A stretch of DNA of 64,000 bases from Phoenix dactylifera (taxonomy: Eukaryota; Streptophyta; Magnoliopsida; Arecales; Arecaceae), in assembly GCF_009389715.1 (NCBI RefSeq), contig NW_024067979.1, positions 62,001 through 126,000 on the forward strand, read 5' to 3'. Positions 30,661 through 41,770 of the stretch are shown here, piece after piece (position 1 is the stretch's first letter; each line of letters opens with the position of its first letter). The position numbers and the translations under genes are program-made. Under the pieces are notes generated by a model. It saw only the letters and a list, made by a program, of their open reading frames with translations, had not been told where the DNA came from and did not search any database.

Positions 30661-31728
30661 CTAGGCTTGTGCTTGGACATCACCATTGGTGGCCGCCGCT
30701 TCCACATCCACAGCATCAAGGGTCAGACCGGACCCCTCAAACTTTTGCTCGGTGATGCGGTCCAACTTCCGCGCCATCTCCGGACTCATATGATTCCTCC
30801 AATCCCCTGCCCCGCCTTTCCTGAAGAAAGAATCATTGGTTAGGACGAAATCGGGACGCAGTTTACCCGTCTTGTTGACCTCCAAGCTCTTCATCTTGTC
30901 AAAGCTGCACAGTTTTATGATCTCCTCCACCACCCCTTCCTTCTCTTCCTCTGGAGAGAAGGGACACCCCATGAACTCGGCCAATCTCTTCACAATCCGC
31001 GGCGGATCCCCTAACATCTCCTCGTACTTCAAGAACAGCACCTTCTCTGGCCTCCTCTGGCTCTCCTCCCAGTACTCGAGAACATGCTCCCATATCGGCC
31101 CGTAGGGGCAATTGCCCTCACAGAACATCTCAAAGGCCTTGGTAAATGGAATTGGCTCCATAGCTTGCGGCCTCATCCTATTATTGTAGTGGAACCGGGA
31201 GACCAACACATCCTTGGGGTCCCGGCAGACATATATGAGCTTGCATCCTAGGCTCTTGATGGCGTGTGGCAGGAGAGAGTAAGGCAAGTGAGTGTTGAGG
31301 ATCCGAGGTGATGACATGGCCTCTAGTTCTGAGGCTTCGCCTTTGGCGTAGGTTATGCCCATGATAGGGACGAACTCGTGAGGATTTTGGCGAAGGAGAG
31401 GGTGGTGATCGAGAGGGTATTGGGTTCGTGTCATGATGGCGTAGGTGAGGGCTTTGAGCCAGGTGGTGCCGGACTTGGGATAGCTTAGCACGAAGAGGTC
31501 GTCGGGGCGAGCCTTGAAGTTCTGTTGCATGTCCATGATGCCTTGGAGAACGCGTTCGGGGATCCAAAAGCCTTGGTATTTTCGGATGCGCAGGGGTGCC
31601 CAGCCTTCCTCCAAGGGGAGGGTTGAGATGAGGTCGGTGAAGTTTGAAGGAGGTCTTGGATCCGCACCTTTTTTGCCTTGAGACTCCATTGGAGGGGGGC
31701 TGTTGCAAAGAGAGGGTAGAGCAGCCAT
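30661..31728 (-). CDS. Cytosolic sulfotransferase, copy 3
   Basis: 355 residues, intronless, family length. PAPS loop YPKSGTTW at 82-89, catalytic His 146 in NTHLPY, RDPKDVLVSRFHY with the PAPS 3'-phosphate Ser, and RKGGAGDWRNHMS near 302. The ATG at 31728 (MAALPSLCNSPPPMESQG) aligns with copies 1 and 5. The N-terminal half is closest to copy 1 (WIPERVLQGIMDMQQ, DDLFVLSY), while the C terminus VDVEAAATNGDVQAQA follows copy 2. Small changes lie in the presumed acceptor region: VPIMGITYAKGEASE where copy 1 has VPFMDRTYAKGQASE, and SRFHYNN where others have SRWYFNN. No breaks. Likely a soluble cytosolic enzyme; substrate unknown. Confidence 0.95.
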   Translation of the reverse strand: MAALPSLCNSPPPMESQGKKGADPRPPSNFTDLISTLPLEEGWAPLRIRKYQGFWIPERVLQGIMDMQQNFKARPDDLFVLSYPKSGTTWLKALTYAIMTRTQYPLDHHPLLRQNPHEFVPIMGITYAKGEASELEAMSSPRILNTHLPYSLLPHAIKSLGCKLIYVCRDPKDVLVSRFHYNNRMRPQAMEPIPFTKAFEMFCEGNCPYGPIWEHVLEYWEESQRRPEKVLFLKYEEMLGDPPRIVKRLAEFMGCPFSPEEEKEGVVEEIIKLCSFDKMKSLEVNKTGKLRPDFVLTNDSFFRKGGAGDWRNHMSPEMARKLDRITEQKFEGSGLTLDAVDVEAAATNGDVQAQA

Positions 31729-32031
31729 TGAAAAAAGGATGCTATGCTATGCTCTCAAGTAGGCGTTTGTTTGCAGGGACTATGGTTGTTCTTCTCCTGG
31801 AGTGGCCTTGTTATCATCCTCTAAATAGGATAGATAGTGAGGGAGTGACATGTTAAAATTAAAAGTTAACAGCACGAGGGTCCGAGACCCCGACATATTT
31901 AATAGGTTGAGTTGTGGCCCCGGCTGTCCGCACATTAAGGCCCGTTTGCAAAATAAGTTTAGATAGAACAGCACTATTTGGTAAAAAAATTAGAATGTTA
32001 TATTAGTTTTATCAAAAAACTGAAAATATCT
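31729..32031. other. SULT3 upstream region
   Basis: Leader shared with SULT5 (GCATAGCATAGC on the minus strand) and a TATTTAGAGG-like box about 95-100 bp upstream of the ATG (plus strand CCTCTAAATA near 31820-31829). Beyond that no feature. Confidence 0.35.
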
Positions 32032-32428
32032 TGTGAGGACCCCTAGCTGGATAGATCTTGGGTACTTATACAGGATCAAAGAACTCAAATAATATCTTCC
32101 GGCTAACTATTTTGGGTAAGATACTGGGTTGTTATAAATGGTATCAGAGCGGACACAACCCATAATCTATGTGGACTGGGGGACACTGCAGCACGGATCC
32201 ATTGGGGCTGACCACGGGCCAATCATGGTGTTTGTAATTAGATTTGAACCCTTAACCTGACGAGGACGTCAGAATTTGAACGGGAGGAGTATGTGAGGAT
32301 CCATGCGGGTGTGTGTTTAGTCCCACATCGGTTATTCGCTGGGTAGATCTTGGGTACTTATACAGGATCAAGGAACTCAAATAATAACTTCCGGCTAGCC
32401 ATTTTGGGTGAGGTCCTGGATTGTTACA
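32032..32428 (+). mobile_element. TRIM element, copy A
   Basis: LTRs at 32032-32136 (105 bp) and 32292-32428 (137 bp) start TGTGAGGA and end GTTATA/GTTACA. Two bases after the first LTR is TGGTATCAGAGC (32139-32150), the perfect initiator-Met tRNA primer site, and GGGAGGAG lies just before the second LTR. Flanks TATCT and CATCT give a 4-of-5 duplication. The internal part of about 155 bp has no coding capacity. The first LTR lacks about 32 bp, including TTTAGTCCCACATCGG, that is present in the second. Confidence 0.88.
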
Positions 32429-32433
32429 CATCT

Positions 32434-34266
32434 ACTTAGAAAAACTCCAAAATAAAACTTTTTCGTAAAAGTACTTTTAGCACGCATTAAGAAACTATTT
32501 TAGATTTATAAAATATTCTTTTTAAGTTGTAAAAAAAATAATTTATTTTTTAGACCACAATATTCATTATAAAATCATATAATTACAAGAAGTGTCCGTT
32601 TATATTATAATGCACGAAGAAAAAAAATCTGTAGGAGACACAACAAACAACAAACCCCATTTGGCCTTTGTTTTCTCCCTTATCACGTGATCAAGGTATT
32701 ATTTCTTTTCAATATTTATTTATCCACCGTTTTGAACAAGAAAAGCATTGGAAAATCTTACTTGTAATGGTTATGTGCCTTTATATTTTTTTTAAAAAAA
32801 TTAGTTTCTAAAATATTATATATAGTAATAAAATATTAATATATAATGATAATAATTATAATATTTTATATCAAAATATTATATTATACTATAAATAGAT
32901 ATGTTATATTATATAATATTGAATTATTTTATACTATTATGCTATAGTATACAATATTATATTAACTATATTAGAATAATATAATATTATATTATAGTAA
33001 TATTATACTATATCATATATTTATATATTAACATATATTATATTTTATTATGCTTTGTTGCGTAATACTATACAATATTTTTTATAGTAAATTTGTAATA
33101 CTAAAATTATTTTTTTAGTTTATTTGTCAAATACATATTAAAAATTTACAGTATTTTAAAAATATAGGTACCTAACAACAAATAATTTTTGTAGTTGTAT
33201 TTTTAAAAAAATATTTTTAAAAGCACTGTTGCCAACAGTTCTGCCAAATGAAACTTAAATTATTGTGCTTATGAGGTATCTCGCCAAAGGTGCCGGGAAA
33301 CAAATAAATCAATTGTCTGGCTCTTGATATTTGGGAATTCTCTCACGCCAGAACCAAAAGTCCCTGCAGCATAGCGTGAGAGGATTGATGCATTTGATGG
33401 GATTATAGCATGGCGGCAATTTACTCGCAGGCTCACAGGAGGACAGGTGACAGGACAAGGCATTGGGGCCTTTAACCGCACCATTGTTGGGAATCAAAGT
33501 ATTTTTTAATATTTTCGGTTTTTTCTTTTCTTTATAATTTAACAGCTATCTAAACATTATCGTCATGTTGCAGATTGCCAACGCCAAAAAAAATGGTGCA
33601 AAAATAATAAAAAAGAAAAAAAGAAACTATAATAAAACATGAAAACATATTATACAGTGAGACAGCAATATATAATATAATAATATATTGTAAAAAAATA
33701 ATATTAATATTTATGTGGCGTTTTATACCATAGTCTCCTTACGGGGTAAAACAATGTCTATATATGTCTGAATCCTCCCGGTTGAATGATAACTATGGCA
33801 CTTGTCTTTTCTTCTATTATAAATAATAGTGCTTTTGAAGATCCACATGTTCGCTCTACTTGTATAACGTTGCAGTTGAATGAATTATAATGATTTCTAT
33901 CAAAAAAATATATAATTATAATATATTAAAGAAATATTACAGTTTGATCTACCCAACTTTGTCTGATTTTTGGACAAACCTCATTTGCTTCAAAAATCTT
34001 CTATTTGGATTCTCTAAATTAGTTGAGTGACCTAATATAGTCCATCGAGTTAACACGACCATAAGAATCGAGTCAAATGTCCAAAGTACATTTTAGGACT
34101 AAAATAAACTTGGTATCATCATTTATTAATTCGTGACGCGGCTCACCACCAATAATAACCAGGCATAGGGCTCGAGAAGATCCGCTTCGCGCGGTTACCT
34201 GCAAGGCTGCAACAGTATAGATTACCTTCCAGGGCTACCAAGCCTCCATTTCCCGTGAGCTCCGTC
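32434..34266. other. AT-rich intergenic DNA before SULT4
   Basis: 32780-33080 is extremely AT-rich, almost only A and T with TATATTA words. 33240-33480 is less so, with no gene. 33590-33740 is A-rich. The SULT4 leader probably starts after about 34150. Confidence 0.4.
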
Positions 34267-35319
34267 ATGGCCACGCCTTCTTCCGTAACTCCCGATGGCG
34301 GATTTGCCTTAGCGCCCGAGGAAGCAAAGCGAGAGGATGCTCCAAAACCTCCGAAAGAGTTCGATGATCTCATCTCTACCCTGCCTCTAAACCAAGACTG
34401 GATACCCATCCGCCTCCGGAAATACCAAGACTTCTGGATCCCCGAGCACTCTCTTCCAGACGTCATGGCCATGCAACAAAACTTCCAGGCTCGCCCCGAC
34501 GACCTCTTCGTGCTGAGCTACCCCAAGTCCGGCACCACCTGGCTCAAAGCGCTAGCCTTTGCCATCATGAACCGAACCCGCTACTCCATGGCCGATCACC
34601 CTCTCCTCCGCTCCAACCCCCACGAGTGCGTGCTCTTCATCCAGAGACTCTTCTCCGACGGCAGGCCGTCCAAATTAGAGGCCATGCCTTCCCCTAGGTT
34701 GCTCGGCAGCCACTTACCATACCCTCTGCTCCCGAATTCCATGAAAGGATCCGGCAGCCGATTCTTGTACGTTTGCCGGGATCCCAAGGACGTGTTCATC
34801 TCCCGGTGGCACTTCAACGACAAGATGAGCCCCGACTCCGTGGAGCCTATTCCATTCGGCAAAGCTTTCGACTTGTATTGCGACGGCGTCAGCCCCTACG
34901 GATCGATATGGGAGCACGCACTTGGTTTCTGGGAGGAGAGCTTGAGGAGGCCTGAGAAGGTGCTGTTCCTCAAGTACGAGGAGATGCTGGAGGAGCCGGC
35001 GGGGAGTGCGAAGAAGCTGGCGGAGTTCATGGGGTGCCCTTTCTCGCCGGAGGAAGAGAAGGAAGGGGTGGTCGAGGGGATTATAAGGCTTTGTAGTTTT
35101 GATAGTCTGAGCAAACTGGCCGGGAGCATGACGCACAAGCTCAACACGAAGCTGCCGCTGCAGACTACTTCATTCTTTAGGAAAGGAGAGGCAGGGGATT
35201 GGAGGAACCACATGAGCGAGGAGATGGCTCGGAGGATGGACGCGGTAACCTCGCAGAAGCTAGAGGGATCTGGTCTGACCTTCGGGATGAGCGCGGGCGT
35301 GGAAGCTAATGGAATGTGA
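34267..35319 (+). CDS. Cytosolic sulfotransferase, divergent copy 4
   Basis: 350 residues from the ATG at 34267 (MATPSSVTPDGGF). The frame is open four codons further to a GTG at 34255, but the ATG is the natural start. YPKSGTTW at 85-92, catalytic His 149 in GSHLPY, RDPKDVFISRWHF with Ser 179, and RKGEAGDWRNHMSEEMARRMD near the C end. Intronless and intact. It differs clearly from the other four in the N terminus, in the acceptor-side stretch CVLFIQRLFSDGRPSK, and in the C terminus, and it shares neither their flanking DNA nor the 3' palindrome. It is an older paralogue and may act on a different acceptor; that is inference. Confidence 0.95.
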   Translation: MATPSSVTPDGGFALAPEEAKREDAPKPPKEFDDLISTLPLNQDWIPIRLRKYQDFWIPEHSLPDVMAMQQNFQARPDDLFVLSYPKSGTTWLKALAFAIMNRTRYSMADHPLLRSNPHECVLFIQRLFSDGRPSKLEAMPSPRLLGSHLPYPLLPNSMKGSGSRFLYVCRDPKDVFISRWHFNDKMSPDSVEPIPFGKAFDLYCDGVSPYGSIWEHALGFWEESLRRPEKVLFLKYEEMLEEPAGSAKKLAEFMGCPFSPEEEKEGVVEGIIRLCSFDSLSKLAGSMTHKLNTKLPLQTTSFFRKGEAGDWRNHMSEEMARRMDAVTSQKLEGSGLTFGMSAGVEANGM

Positions 35320-35855
35320 TTTGCATTTTGATGTGCTTTACCTCTTCCAATCTTGGTTGGAATTGTTCCCCCAGTAATCACTTCATCTTGGGGTGCTTGG
35401 GTTAATAAATTTCTGGCTTAATCTCTATGTATTGCTGCCTTTTGCAATACTTAAATTTAATATTATGATCTGCTATCAAGTGCTTGGTGTTATACTCAAG
35501 ATTTTGGCTGAAGAGTTAAGATCTGTCCTCGTCCGTTCTCCAGCACTAGGATCTTCATTTCTTAAAACAAATATGATTAGTATCAGTCACAAATTAACTA
35601 TATGAATTAGTTAAACCCAATTTTAAGTGCTTATATTCGATAAGCTTTATCCGTTATCTAGATTGTTTAATTTTTTGAAGGTAAAATAGATTGTTTTATT
35701 AAAATTGGGATTTAGGTTTTAGCATTTTCTTCGGCTTTCTGGGTTGCTCCATGCAAACTCTTATTAGGATGTTGTTTGGGCTATCTAACCTACCTTGGGT
35801 CTTCTATTTTTTTCTTTTTTTTATTTATTTCTATTCTTTTTGTTCCAAATCATTT
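35320..35855. other. SULT4 3' region
   Basis: 3' UTR and intergenic DNA. CTAGGATCTTCATTTC(T/C)TAAAA at about 35547 recurs at about 46168, next to a SULT tail fragment, so a SULT4-like 3' flank was copied there. The 70-residue frame at 35393-35605 is not a recognised gene. Confidence 0.4.
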
Positions 35856-36307
35856 TGTGAGTATTTGTAAGTGTGTGCATTTTATACTACATCGGCTATA
35901 TATTGGATAAATCTTAGATATTTATACAAGATTAAAAAATTCAAATAATATCTTTAGACTAGCAATTTTCGATGAGTTTTTAAATTGTGACAAATGATAT
36001 CAGAGCAAACTCAGATCATAGCCCATATAGGCTAGGAGACACTGCAACGTGGGGTCTACTTGAGCTGACCATGAGTAGATTGTGGTGTTTGTGCTTAAAT
36101 TTGTGGTTTTTGTAAATAAATTTGAACCTTTGCTTGGCGAGGATACCAAGACTTAAACAAAAAAAAAAGTATGTGAGAGTCACGTGAGTGTATATTTGCT
36201 CTCATATCGACTATATATATAATAGATTTCGGATACTTATAAAGAGTCATGGAATCTTATATTACCATTTATATAACCTTTTTTTGGTGAGGTTCTAGGT
36301 TTTTATA
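35856..36307 (+). mobile_element. TRIM element, copy B (older)
   Basis: Same family as 32032-32428. LTRs at 35856-35992 (137 bp) and 36172 to about 36307 have matching order (TGTGAG, GGATAAATCTTAGATATTTATAC, AATAATATCTTTAGACTAGC). The primer site TGATATCAGAGC is at 35995-36006 with one mismatch, then GAGACACTGCAACGTGGGG as in copy A. Flanks CATTT/TATTT are compatible with a target duplication. An A-rich tract precedes the second LTR. More substitutions than copy A. Confidence 0.8.
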
Positions 36308-39300
36308 TATTTTCTCTCTTAATTTTGTACCTCTAAGCTAAAGACATTTTCAGCAAGTGGTGAAAAGACAAAATATTTAAGCAAGATATATAAGATACAT
36401 TTGGTTTGCAATTGGAATCAGAATTGGAATCAAAATCAAAATTTGGATTGGAATGGAAATTAGAATGGCTATATCTCTCGAAGCTTTTGGTTCGTGACTG
36501 AAATTTAAATCAAAATGAGATTTGAATACTATAAAAAGATAAAAATTAAATTTTAAAAAATTAAGATATTTTATTTTATTTTAAAATCAAAATAGAAACG
36601 AGACACTTCCAAACTAAACAACTGCAAAGAGAGTAGCTCTTTTTTAGCTCCTAACTTAAGAAGCACTCTTTAATTATTTCTCTTATCCTCTAACTTGGAT
36701 AATGAGAAAAAGGAATCTTTTGACTCGCAGAAGAAATAATTTCGGTCGTCGGAATGGGATACAGCTAAATTTGCCTACATTATAGCTTCCTGACTGCACG
36801 GGTCCAGTGGTTGGTCCGGACTTCAGACGTAATGATAAATCAACAAACAATTGGCAGAGAAAAATAAAAGAAAAAGGAGGGAATGGATGCTTGTTTTTGG
36901 GAGTGGAGAAGGGAAAGGAAAAAAGAAAAAGAAAAAAGGAGAGAAAGGAGAATTGACAAGTGACAACCCCATTAATTTTCCTGGCAATGTATGGTACATG
37001 TTTTTGAGAAAAAAAATATTTAGTTGCTTGAAGCTTATGTGAAGTTAATAAACTTTGCCATTCCCATTGGTCATCTCGATCTCGATTAATGGTAAGCAAC
37101 CTTCTTCCTGTGATCAAGGAATTCTCAGCTTTAAAACTACCTCAATCTCATAGTTCAACTTTCTCTAACTAAACATGTTCTTAAGTCCATATGCTGCTTT
37201 TATTTTTTATGTTTCAGTAATCTGTGCCGTAACTCAATGGCCATACTCTTCTACTCATGAACAGGAGGTCATGACATGCATCCTCTAAATTCTGAGAAAA
37301 AGATGATTACTCTTGCGTTAGCGTTTTGGTCAATGTAGCCTTGTTAGTAAAACTAAATGGGTTGGCACACCTTCGCAAATAGCTTGTACAAGTTTCAGAG
37401 TTTAAATTCTAAATATTGTTGAAAAACTACATCGGTTCGGAATTGGTTTTCTGAGTAAAGTTCTGGTCTTCTTTCCTTCTTTTAAACATCTTCGATGATG
37501 AAGCCAACGCCTGTAGTAATCTTGGGAAACTGATTCCCTAAAACTTACCTTCACGTAGCATCTAGTGAGTGATATTTAATATGAGAATTTCCCCAAAGCC
37601 TTTGAGACACTAAGTAAGGAGGACAACCATGGACCACCCGAGATATTATATTTATTTTCTAAAGCGATTAGTACAGCATCCAAGCATCATATAAGCGAAT
37701 GGGACGACGGCCAAATCCCTCGAGCAGCCCACAAAAGATTCTATAGGACTTGGTGGTGGAGACCTCTATGTCATGAATTTTGGTGCTGCCGGCCTGCTTG
37801 CAAATGGGCCAAGGAACATGTGGACACCGACACACCAGTGGCTCTGATTGAAACCTAACCGCAAGGAACTCATAATTGCCTTTAATTCCCTTCCACCTAC
37901 CCCCAATAATGGAGATCCATTCTTGGGCCTGGATCCCCTCCGATGCCAGATATTTGAGTTATGATGCTAGAGGGAGTCACGAGCGAGTAACAAGGATAGA
38001 ATATATCATTCCAATTTTCTAAAAAAAGACTAAATTATATTTTGTTAATTAAATTTAGCAGTTTTGAAAAAATAATTATTAAAAGCTATTAGTTCCGTAA
38101 TTGGCACCAAATGCGACACGGTACGATTAGATACCACGTTGTTGACATAAGAAATAACGCCTCTCAAGATGCATGATAATTTTCTCACAAAACACGATAC
38201 ATTCAACATACAAGAGATTGAGTGGACTCGCCCAATATAGGGTTCTCAAAACCCTTCTAGAGTGCTGATTTGGGGATGGCGAACAACCACAAACTAGGAT
38301 TTGAGGATGGACCTTATCATCAGTTCCAGATCATACCAGCTTTTTTTTTCAAAAAAAAAACCCTTTGTCTTCACCACCTAAAGCAATGGGGCGTTAAGGA
38401 TTTCCTTCTCCAAGGTCTCTCCTACGAGAAGCAGCTTTCTTCTAAGAGAAAAAGGTTTCTTTTCCAGAGCTCCCAATCTCAACCGGCCCAACTCTTTTCT
38501 TTCCATAAGAAAGACGCCAAAAAATGAAGCTAGCTTTACTTCGCGGCTTTCTCCATACCATGTAACTAGCCCAAAGTATGAATGACCTCTTCGTTTCATC
38601 AGGAGGGACACCCCAACGACATCCATCTCCAACTTCTAGCTGGGAGATAAATACTACTGTATGGACGCATTTTATTTTACTTTTATGGTACAAACTTAAT
38701 CTTAGAGTTTGTCTTTGAGACAGTACTGGGTAGGCGGTAGAATCATGAATAAGGCCTTTATTCCGCTGTTATACTATCAAACACAATTCTTTAGCTGGAA
38801 AACTAGCTAGTCTTTTATATTGAATTGGGATAAGTAAGGGGGGATATAATTCTATTTCATGAAGCAAGTCCTATCCTCTCCACCTCTCTGGATAATGACG
38901 CAAGCTTCATCCATGTGCTAGCTGTTGAGAGAGAACAAGCGCATGGAATAAGAAGAAGAGAAGTGGAAGAGAACTCTATGAAAGTTATATTGATCAAGCA
39001 AAAGGATCCATTGCAAACTAAACCCTGAGCCTTATATAGACGACCCTTACAAATTCGATTGAGAATGAGAAACTTGATTTGAAAATAAAATAAAATATAC
39101 TAAGATTGTTCGACTACAAAATCTGAAAATATGATGAAAAACTAATATTGTCTCTAATGATTTTTTTTTAAAAAAAAATTGATCAAATAGAATGGATCGA
39201 TCGATTATGGCATCGTTGGGGCCTTCCGCTGCAAATCAGTTGGCTCCTAAAAGGTTTGGCATGGTCCATAGCCAAAGAATAACTAGAAGCGGAACTTAAA

Positions 39301-40985
39301 GCACCGTAGCGTAAGATAAATGCAGTCTTTTAAGCCCACGAACGGAAAGGGCCAGGTTAACTCTCTACCAAAAATAAGCACAACATGTGGAAGAAGGCCC
39401 AAGATGCTGTCCCAAAAGTATACCCAGCGAGCACTGCGGTCCAAATCCACACATTCTGTGCAACTTTTTTTATTAGACACCTTCATACTTTTGGTTATAT
39501 ATTTTTTTTTTTTAAAAAAAGAGAGAGCCTCTTATGCATCCTCGTATCATAGATTTGTCATTATTGCCGCAATCAAAAAAAAGTATATAAGTTAAAGTTG
39601 ATGAGTTCAGTGAGAGACATATCTAAGCCTTGGTATTGGTATTAGAATTTAAAATTTATTATTTTAGTAGTTAAACGATCATAGAAATTTCTGGTCCAAT
39701 CGATACATTTCTTTTTGCTGGGGACTTGGAAATAACCATCCCATTTACACTGGAAAACTGGGTATTGCAAATCGCTGTTTTATGCAGCAAATCAGCCATT
39801 GAACAAGAATGTATGGTAAGGGATAGAGGTGGTTACAAATTTCAAATTTGCACTATTGGCCTCTCTTTTTTTTTCTTTCTATTTGGTGAAAATTAAAATG
39901 GAGGTCACATTCAATATATTATATTTCCCTTGAATTTGATAATCAAAAGGTATGGGCGAGTGATCACTAGTGGTCTCGGCAAATATGTCAATGTGCACGT
40001 AGGCGTGACTTTGGGTTAGGTTATGTGCTTTTAGCTTGATGGAACGGCTTAGGACTATAGACCCAAATCTCTTTCAAGCTGGGTTCAGGCCAAACCTGGC
40101 TAGATTCTATCTCAATTCTATTCAATAATATATTAAATAAATTTGCATATCTTAGTTAATATCTCATACTAACAAATAATATCTTTAAAAATACCGGTAA
40201 ATTCAGAATTGTCCACTAATTCCTTGTTTTAAGAGATATTATCATTGGGTTGTTGATTTATTTGTTGAGAGGGTTGTTGATTTATTTGCTAAGCGTTGAG
40301 TCAACCACCTAACATGCTATTTGATTACTCGAGAAGCGTGAAACAATGATAGTTTTCTCCAATATCTACGCAGACAAATGGATGATAGAGTATGGATCGC
40401 TTTAAGATCTATGCAGGGGTCGTTGGATGTGAAGGTAAGCTGTATCCATCCTCGAAGATCTAGCCACTTGTAACAAAAGAATATCTGAATTATGAACCGC
40501 TCCATCTTTGTAGCAAAAGATTTGTCTCTGCTGCATTCTAAAAGAGTTTCCTGAACCACCATTTATTGACGGGCACAGAGACGGGAAGTCACATGGCGTG
40601 TTGGTTTGGTAGGTTTTTGGTAGGTGTTGGATCTGCCTCTGGAGCATGAGGGGTCGAATTCATCAGGCTGTTGATGATGAGCACAAAACTCCACTGTACC
40701 AGCAAGCATGGGTATGGCTAGGGGTCCAGCTCTCATAGTATATATCCTGGCCTCTAGATCCACCCTTGTTCAAAGATGCTTGACAACAAGGAGAAGAGAA
40801 TATCATCAAATTATAGATTCAATCAGAGCTAGATTCAGCAGTTATGACTTCAATACTAACTTATAAAAATTAATAAAATAATTCAAAATAGGAAAACTCC
40901 TATAAAATCTCATCTACTATTCAAATTCTATCTTCTACCTTAATTATCGTTGAAATTAGATTTTTATTATTGTAGTTGAAATTAG
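36308..40985. other. Long intergenic stretch without recognised genes
   Basis: No gene is supported. 36390-36610 is A-rich with GGAATC(A/T) repeats. 38270-38700 has a different texture and may be organelle-derived. Short T/A runs lie at 38340-38360 and 39508-39520. The minus-strand frames at 40317-40763 are adjacent but carry no clear domain; a worn LINE piece is possible. Confidence 0.3.
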
Positions 40986-40989
40986 ATTC

Positions 40990-41770
40990 TCTAAGCCTTT
41001 ACGTAAGTCCAGCAAGACCAAAAGAGTGATCCAACAATCTTCTCCGGCGGCAATCCAAGAAAAAACTCGGGAAAAAGCTTGGTAATCAATAGTGATTACT
41101 CACCATTTCCGTGGCGGAGTCCATAGGACTAAGAGGATATCCTTTTTAAAGATGAAATCCTAGGGTTTTAGTCGTGTTCAACTTGCCCTCGATCTTCTGG
41201 AGTCTGCCGGCGTCGGGAGGAAAGAAGGCTTATAACCGGAGTCTTCTTCTCCGCCATCACACAAAAAGCATGCACGGGTCAACGAGCCCAAACCCCTTCC
41301 AGCCGGCCCCAAGGAGAAACTCGGCAAAAAGCTCGGTAATCGATGGTGATTACTTGCAATTTCTGTGGTGGAGTCCATAGGAGGAAGAGGCCGGATATCC
41401 TTTTTATACATGAGAACCTAGGGTTCTAGTCGTGCTCAACTTGCCCTCGAACTCCTGGAGTCCGTCGGCATCGGAAAGGAAGAAGGCTTATATTCGGAGT
41501 CTTCTTCTGCGCCATCCGCGCAAAGCATGCATGGGTCAATGGGCCCAAACCTCTTCTGGCTAGTCTACTAACCTAAATATGTTATCAGAATATGAAACAT
41601 ATTTACTGAAGATGTTAGAAAATTTTGGTCTTTGGATTGTGGCATACCAAATGCAGTGCCCTTAGATCACTACGGATTAGATAAACTAGCAGATAGAGGC
41701 AACAATTTAATCCTATTAAATAAGTCATGGGCAAGGCCTCTTGTGTGGTGCCGGACAGCTGTTTCAGGTT
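40990..41770 (+). repeat. Second copy of the 4.8-5.32 kb flank with an internal duplication
   Basis: Matches 4805-5320. Within it, a segment of about 240 bp (GGAGAAACTCGGCAAAAAGCTC...AACTTGCCCTCGA, about 41050-41280 and 41310-41530) occurs twice in tandem. It continues uninterrupted into TTTTTGTTGTCGTC (about 41785), showing the pre-insertion state of the MULE target. Confidence 0.65.

Noticed and set aside
40317-40763. Adjacent minus-strand frames that might be a LINE RNase H remnant
   Set aside because: No clear Asp/Glu motif series could be found; recorded only as uncertain intergenic DNA.
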